NCBI GenBank assembly: GCA_023380675.1
Contig: JAMCRS010000247.1
Coordinates: 1-9,432 of the forward strand
Direction of reading: 5' to 3'
Length of the DNA stretch: 9,432 bases
Source of the DNA: Chloroflexota bacterium
Lineage (GTDB): Bacteria > Chloroflexota > Anaerolineae > UBA4142
A model generated the notes under the pieces. The model did no database searches, was not told where the DNA came from, and was given only the letters and a program-made list of their open reading frames with translations. A program made the position numbers and the translations under genes. Positions 6,025 to 9,432 of this stretch are shown here, in pieces. Within the stretch, counting starts at the first letter, position 1. The number at the start of each line of letters is the position of its first letter.

Positions 6025-6792
6025 CTACCAGGCGGTCCAGGCGGCGTCCACCATCACGGTGGTGCCGCTCACGTAACTCGAACTATCCGCGGCGAGGAAG
6101 ATGGCCGCGCCGACGATTTCTTGTGGCTCTGCCATACGACCAACCGGGGAGCGCGCCATTAAGTTCTCATATATCTTCTGGTTCGTCCGCAACCCGGTAG
6201 TGAAATCGGTAGCCACGTAGGCCGGCGCGATCGCGTTCACCTGGATGTTGTGCTTTGCCCATTCCACCGCGAGGGTCTTGGTGATCATTTCGCCGCCGCC
6301 CTTAGTGGCGCAGTAGGCGACGAGCCTGGGTAGGGCGACATGGGCACCCGCCGACAACATGTTGATGATCTTGCCGCGTTGCTGCTCGATCATCACGCGA
6401 CCGACGGTTTGGCAACACAGGAAGGTGCCCTTCAGGTTGACCGCGATGATGCGGTCCCAGTCCTCCTCGGAGAGATTCTCGGCACGAACGTAAGCAGGGC
6501 TGATACCGGCGTTGTTTACGAGGATGTCGATCTTGCCAAAGGTGGCGAGGGTTTGCGCGACCAGAGTCTCGACCTGATTGCGCTGGCTAACGTCGACGGT
6601 CAAGGGAAGCGAGCGGCGGCCGATAGTGCTGATCTCGCCGGCCACCTGCTCGACCTCGCTGGTGGTGCGGGCGGTTACCACGACGTCGGCGCCGGCCTCC
6701 GCGAAGCCCAGAGCGATAGCCCGTCCGATGCCGCGGCCACCGCCAGTGACAATGGCCACTTTGTCGGAGAGTGAGAAGCTTACGAGGGACAT
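6025..6792 (-). CDS. SDR-family oxidoreductase
   Basis: A classical short-chain dehydrogenase/reductase of 255 residues that would interconvert an alcohol and a ketone with NAD(P). The cofactor motif is TGGGRGIG (16-23). D67 in VDVS would contact adenine, NNAG is at 93-96, the structural Asn is N119 in VNLKG, and the catalytic triad is S147, Y160 and K164 in the standard S-x12-Y-x3-K spacing. VTAR after the second strand places an arginine where NADP-preferring members often have one. The C-terminal SSYVSGTTVMVDAAWTAW is the typical SDR ending. The start ATG at 6792 has GGAAGG about 8 bases upstream; the GTG at 6801 would sit directly on that site and is rejected. It lies 87 bases after the small cysteine protein on the same strand and is probably cotranscribed. 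The substrate is unknown; a 3-oxo or hydroxyacyl compound linked to the dehydratase pathway is only a guess. Confidence 0.92.
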   Translation of the reverse strand: MSLVSFSLSDKVAIVTGGGRGIGRAIALGFAEAGADVVVTARTTSEVEQVAGEISTIGRRSLPLTVDVSQRNQVETLVAQTLATFGKIDILVNNAGISPAYVRAENLSEEDWDRIIAVNLKGTFLCCQTVGRVMIEQQRGKIINMLSAGAHVALPRLVAYCATKGGGEMITKTLAVEWAKHNIQVNAIAPAYVATDFTTGLRTNQKIYENLMARSPVGRMAEPQEIVGAAIFLAADSSSYVSGTTVMVDAAWTAW

Positions 6793-6879
6793 ATGCTGCA
6801 CCTTCCTTGATTTCCAATCACGGACTGACGGGCTGTACTTCAGGCGACGAACGGAGAGTAACTCGCGTGAGACAGGGCA

Positions 6880-7212
6880 TCAAGAACTTTCGATACCGGT
6901 CGTCGCCGTGGCAAGCCTGATCTTGATGGCTTCGACAATCGCGTCGGCAAGTTTCGCTTCGGGCACCGACTGTGTCTCGACGCTCTCTCCCGCAACCACA
7001 ATGGCGTCGCGTGCCTGGCTTCGGACGTCCTGCCGGTCGGCGCAGGCAGTGAGGCAGCCATTTAGAATGATCACCAAGTCAGCCCCACCACCTGTCAGTG
7101 GCACAAAGGTCATAAAATCGTGGGCGAGCGCGCGGATGCGACTCGCGATATGACCCAATTCAACCTGCGGATTGCAGGAACCGCAATATTTCAGGGCTGA
7201 CTTGGTGATCAT
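6880..7212 (-). CDS. Small four-cysteine protein of unknown function downstream of abfD
   Basis: I do not recognise a named family. The 110-residue product begins MITKSALKYCGSCNPQVEL, with CxxC at 10/13, and continues to DLVIILNGCLTACAD with CxxxC at 53/57. The two cysteine pairs, each at the end of a predicted strand, look like a four-ligand metal or iron-sulfur site. The segment between them and the tail (AIVVAGESVETQS) suggest a small alpha/beta fold. No signal peptide or membrane helix is seen. The ATG follows the dehydratase stop by 14 bases, and no Shine-Dalgarno is visible, so translational coupling to abfD is likely. Position suggests a partner in cluster assembly, electron transfer or repair for the dehydratase, but that is inference. 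The open frame, the strand consistency with neighbours and the cysteine spacing argue that it is real. Confidence 0.8.
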   Translation of the reverse strand: MITKSALKYCGSCNPQVELGHIASRIRALAHDFMTFVPLTGGGADLVIILNGCLTACADRQDVRSQARDAIVVAGESVETQSVPEAKLADAIVEAIKIRLATATTGIESS

Positions 7213-7226
7213 TTACGCGGCAGGGC

Positions 7227-8669
7227 CTACTGCTCGTCTATGCCTGCCAAGCGCAGAGCGAGACGACGCTTGTGCTCCAGATTGGCCTGTCTCAGAATCA
7301 TGACCCGCTGGGCCTGCGGTGAACCCGCTCCGTGCATCGCCTCGGCGAGCGCTGTACCTCCTGTCATGTTCTCGATCAACCGCCCGATGCGAATGCGGTG
7401 TTCCGCGGGGACGTTGGCGACGCCCTTGGTGTACTTTGCGACGAGGGGACCGATTTTCGGATGGCGGAGGTCCTTTTCGGAAGGAGTGGTGGCGATGTAG
7501 CCGCCGGCGATGTCCTGTGCCAACCGGCAAAGCTCGTAGATAAAGCGAGTCACGTTGAGCTTGGTGGTGTTTGCCAAGAGGGGATCGACGAAGTAATTGC
7601 CGGCAGCCAGTCGGCTGCTCTCTAGAGAGCAGGCAATCGATCCACAGTAGAGTGTCTCCGAGAGGTGCACCATCTCGGTGATCTTGTCTCGGACGTGGGA
7701 GGCCTTGGCGGTGCCCTGGAAATCGGCGGCCGCTACGCAGGCGCCGATCAAGACGTCGGCAACACCGGTCTTGCAGCCACCGTAATTCTGACGATGGTAG
7801 CTGGCAAAACGCTCGACCAAGGAGCCAGCAAACTCGGACTCGCCGCAAAGGAAGATGCGGTCATTGGGCACGAAGACATCGTCGAAGATGATGAGGGCCT
7901 CGCCGCCGACGATGCCGAAACGATCGTTGCCGACGTCGATGTCGCCGCCCTCTAAGCGCCGAACGTCATTGCTCTGGCGGCCAAAGACGTAGATGATGCC
8001 GGGCGTGTCGGAAGGAAGGGCGAAGGAGACGGCGTAGTCGGCGTCGTCCTGGCCCATGCCAGTTGTCGGCATGACAAGGACTTCGTGGGAGTTCACGGCG
8101 CCGGTCTGATGGGCTTTCGCACCGCGCACGACGATGCCGTCCGGCCGGCGTTCGATAATATGCAGATAGAGATCGGGGTCGGCCTGTTTGCTGGGCGACA
8201 GACTGCGATCTCCTTTGGGGTCGGTCATTGCGCCGTCGATCATAAGATCGTTTTGCTGGATGTAGCGCAGGTAATCCAGAAACCGGCCGTGATAGTTGGT
8301 GCCACGCTTGGCGTCGACGTCGTGCGTGACGCTAAAGAGGGCGTTGAGGGCATCGTGGCCAACGCAGCGCTGGAAGCAAGTGCCGGTGCGCTGCCCGAGG
8401 GCGCGCAGCATTTTTACTTTCTTTACGAGCTCTTCTGAGCTGTGGTGAATGTGAGTAAAGCGATTGACGCGCTCGCCGGTGAGGTGTGATTGCACCGCGC
8501 CGAGATCCTCGGTCTCCGGGTCATGGGCGAGATCGTAGGTGGCGGCCGCGGAGTTGATGTGCGGTCGAAATGCCGGGTGATCGGGGACACTGTCGACGCG
8601 CTCACCCATGTAGTAGACTTCGAGCTTGAGCTTGCGGAGGCTCTCGCGATACTGCTCGCCGGTCATCAT
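7227..8669 (-). CDS. abfD: 4-hydroxybutyryl-CoA dehydratase / vinylacetyl-CoA delta-isomerase (AbfD-like)
   Basis: This FAD and [4Fe-4S] enzyme would dehydrate 4-hydroxybutyryl-CoA to crotonyl-CoA and isomerise vinylacetyl-CoA. It belongs to the same fold as HpaB-type flavin monooxygenases, but the cluster ligands set it apart. The 480 residues contain C98 and C102 (CFQRC) and H292 and C299 (HRQNYGGC), the same spacing as C99, C103, H292 and C299 of the clostridial enzyme. E257, Y296 and K300 also coincide with reported active-site positions; E443 and A448 (in EAMHGAGSPQAQR) probably match its E455 and A460. I chose the ATG at 8669 because the family starts M-TGEQYRESLRKLK and AAGGAG lies 11 bases upstream. 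The frame is open to 9140, but that extension covers repeats and is not protein-like. A second ATG at 8666 is equivalent. It is the first gene of a likely operon. Possible pathways are GABA/4-hydroxybutyrate use or a hydroxybutyrate carbon cycle; other pathway genes are not in view. Confidence 0.93.
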   Translation of the reverse strand: MMTGEQYRESLRKLKLEVYYMGERVDSVPDHPAFRPHINSAAATYDLAHDPETEDLGAVQSHLTGERVNRFTHIHHSSEELVKKVKMLRALGQRTGTCFQRCVGHDALNALFSVTHDVDAKRGTNYHGRFLDYLRYIQQNDLMIDGAMTDPKGDRSLSPSKQADPDLYLHIIERRPDGIVVRGAKAHQTGAVNSHEVLVMPTTGMGQDDADYAVSFALPSDTPGIIYVFGRQSNDVRRLEGGDIDVGNDRFGIVGGEALIIFDDVFVPNDRIFLCGESEFAGSLVERFASYHRQNYGGCKTGVADVLIGACVAAADFQGTAKASHVRDKITEMVHLSETLYCGSIACSLESSRLAAGNYFVDPLLANTTKLNVTRFIYELCRLAQDIAGGYIATTPSEKDLRHPKIGPLVAKYTKGVANVPAEHRIRIGRLIENMTGGTALAEAMHGAGSPQAQRVMILRQANLEHKRRLALRLAGIDEQ

Positions 8670-8914
8670 AGTCGGGGTGACTCCTTCCTGACGTAGGGCC
8701 ATGGCGAAGCCCAGAATGCTCGAAGGTCGCGCCGCTCGCCAGCGACCGGTGGCCACGGAGAAGGTGACGGCACAGCGGGCACTGAGGGGCAGAGCGCCAG
8801 CAGGGCCTATTGTACCACGAACGCCAGAATCGGGGAAGGGACGTTCAGGTCGGTCATTGGGGCGAATGCATTCTCGTGATCTCGGAGCTTGGAGACGAGG
8901 AATCCTCACCCTAA

Positions 8915-8940
8915 CCCTCTCCTTTTGCGAAAGGCGAGGG
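8915..8940. repeat. REP-like hairpin
   Basis: CCCTCTCCTTT (8915-8925) and AAAGGCGAGGG (8930-8940) form an 11-base stem with one mismatch and a TGCG loop, preceded by CCTCACCCTAA. Intergenic repeats of this type (CCCTAACCCTCTCC followed by the inverse) are common in some environmental bacteria. It could form in RNA on either strand. Confidence 0.65.
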
Positions 8941-8986
8941 AATAGGCCGACGCGTGAGAAAGGCGAGGGCACAGACCGACGCGTGC
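8929..8986. repeat. 29-base tandem duplication
   Basis: Units 8929-8957 and 8958-8986 agree at 25 of 29 positions, sharing GAAAGGCGAGGG and CCGACGCGTG. The first unit supplies the 3' arm of the REP-like hairpin, so the duplication probably arose by slippage from that repeat. Confidence 0.75.
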
Positions 8987-9088
8987 GGAGGCCCCGCTCG
9001 TTAACCTCAAGACAGGTCGTCGTCCCGCCGGTGAGTAGAACGCATTCGCCCTGAGGTCTGCCATTGGCGCGGCGTGGCTGGCGATGCG

Positions 9089-9432
9089 CTACTCGGCTAG
9101 CGCTGGCGCGACGACTACTGGTGCCTTGCCGCCGTCCCAAGCGATGGCGGTGGTGCTGCTGCCGCTAATGGTGACGGTCTTGGCTACCACCTGGCCGTTG
9201 ACGGACGCGGACGTGTGGCCGGCGATGGCGACGTCGGCACCGGGGGCGTAGATCGTGCCGTTGTAGGTGATGTCAGTGCCGCCGGTGATCTGAATGGCAT
9301 TGCCGCCGTCGCTGCGCTTGGAGTAGATAAGGATGTTGTTGTAGGCGGGGCCGCTGTTGAGGGTGCCGCTAGCCTGAGACTCAAAGTGTACAGCGCCGGT
9401 TTCCAGAACGAACTGAACGGCGGCCGCGGTGG
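9089..9432 (-). CDS. C-terminal part of a pilus/surface-type protein (DUF7305-like), 5' end outside window
   Basis: No start codon lies in the window; the frame enters at the right edge and gives 113 residues before a TAG at 9089-9091. The sequence contains NGTIYAPGADVAIAGHTSAS and then GQVVAKTVTISGSSTTA, with about twelve glycines and many serines and threonines. The pattern IYAP-A-V-I-G followed by GQ-AKTV-ISG is typical of the beta-rich C-terminal domain found in proteins with a TadE/TadG- or PilX-like N terminus. Such proteins are exported and sit at the cell surface or in pili. Family placement is from memory of the pattern. The product ends APALAE and the gene points toward abfD, 420 bases away across the repeat block, so it is probably a separate transcription unit. 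Confidence 0.65.
   Translation of the reverse strand, partial: TAAAVQFVLETGAVHFESQASGTLNSGPAYNNILIYSKRSDGGNAIQITGGTDITYNGTIYAPGADVAIAGHTSASVNGQVVAKTVTISGSSTTAIAWDGGKAPVVVAPALAE

Larger units (their letters stand above)
8860..9051. repeat. Inverted pair flanking a repeat block, possible miniature element
   Basis: GGGCGAATGCATTCT (8860-8874) and AGAACGCATTCGCCC (9037-9051) are inverted copies matching at 14 of 15 positions. They enclose 162 bases that contain the CCCTAACCCTCTCC hairpin and the 29-base duplication. The arrangement resembles a small non-autonomous element. No target duplication is evident. Confidence 0.45.
8670..9088. other. Gene-free region upstream of abfD, rich in repeats
   Basis: No coding sequence is supported on either strand in these 419 bases. 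It holds a hairpin (8915-8940), a 29-base tandem duplication (8929-8986) and a distant inverted pair (8860-8874, 9037-9051). The abfD promoter should lie here on the minus strand. The best -10 candidate is TACAAT on the minus strand at 8809-8814, with only a poor -35 match (TTCCCC) 17 bases further upstream, so the promoter is not assigned with confidence. Confidence 0.6.

Noticed and set aside
5681..6076. Plus-strand open frames through the MITE-like repeat (Ala-Asp-Tyr or Arg-Arg-Leu repeats)
   Set aside because: They arise from the 9-base tandem repeat, with no ribosome binding site or homology.
7213..7848. 211-codon minus-strand frame inside the dehydratase gene
   Set aside because: It overlaps the dehydratase in another frame, is arginine-rich, and has no domain; the dehydratase has clear catalytic residues.
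8670..9140. N-terminal extension of the dehydratase frame up to a start at 9140
   Set aside because: The translation is arginine- and proline-rich, runs through the repeat block, and the family start with a ribosome binding site is at 8669.
9184..9384. Minus-strand 66-codon frame rich in Ser, Pro and Thr
   Set aside because: It is an out-of-frame shadow of the surface-protein tail at 9089-9432, which has the credible motif pattern.

Overview
The window reads as a piece of a GC-rich bacterial chromosome: tightly packed genes, purine-rich ribosome binding sites, and a mix of housekeeping genes, a mobile element and small intergenic repeats. No gene fixes the taxonomy. The repeat types (a CCCTAACCCTCTCC-type hairpin and an ACAGG-TACGC inverted repeat), type II NADH dehydrogenase sequence and a pilin-accessory-like tail would fit Chloroflexota or a similar environmental lineage, but this is a weak inference.

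Layout. Bases 1-1020 (+) hold the 3' part of a radical SAM enzyme, cut by the window edge. Bases 1121-2389 (-) hold a CNNM/CorC-type membrane protein with DUF21, paired CBS and CorC_HlyC domains, convergent to it. Bases about 2440-3196 (+) hold a decayed type II NADH dehydrogenase: the C-terminal half is intact and the NADH-binding core is missing. Bases 3193-5029 hold an IS1182-like insertion sequence with its own extended -10 promoter, a 5' hairpin over the ribosome binding site, and a transposase that looks frameshifted near its C terminus.

The rest of the window is on the minus strand and probably reads in transcription order: an AbfD-type 4-hydroxybutyryl-CoA dehydratase/vinylacetyl-CoA isomerase (8669-7227), a small four-cysteine protein (7212-6880), an SDR oxidoreductase (6792-6025), a MITE-like repeat (5807-5959), and an alpha/beta hydrolase (5739-5026). 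The first three are close enough to be an operon. The dehydratase keeps the four ligands of the AbfD [4Fe-4S] cluster, so a role in 4-hydroxybutyryl-CoA/crotonyl-CoA metabolism is likely. The SDR and hydrolase could act on alcohol/ketone or ester/thioester intermediates nearby, but their substrates cannot be read from sequence. Upstream of the dehydratase is a 419-base gene-free stretch made largely of repeats. The window ends in the C-terminal part of a minus-strand surface/pilus-type protein.

The most striking local observation is the insertion sequence. It sits exactly in a CTAG tetranucleotide that appears to have carried the stop codons of two convergent genes at once (TAG on each strand). 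Because CTAG is present at both ends of the element, both stops survive. I found no clear evidence of a wholly new multi-gene system. The best candidates for new biology are the uncharacterised cysteine protein next to the dehydratase and the CTAG insertion habit of the element.
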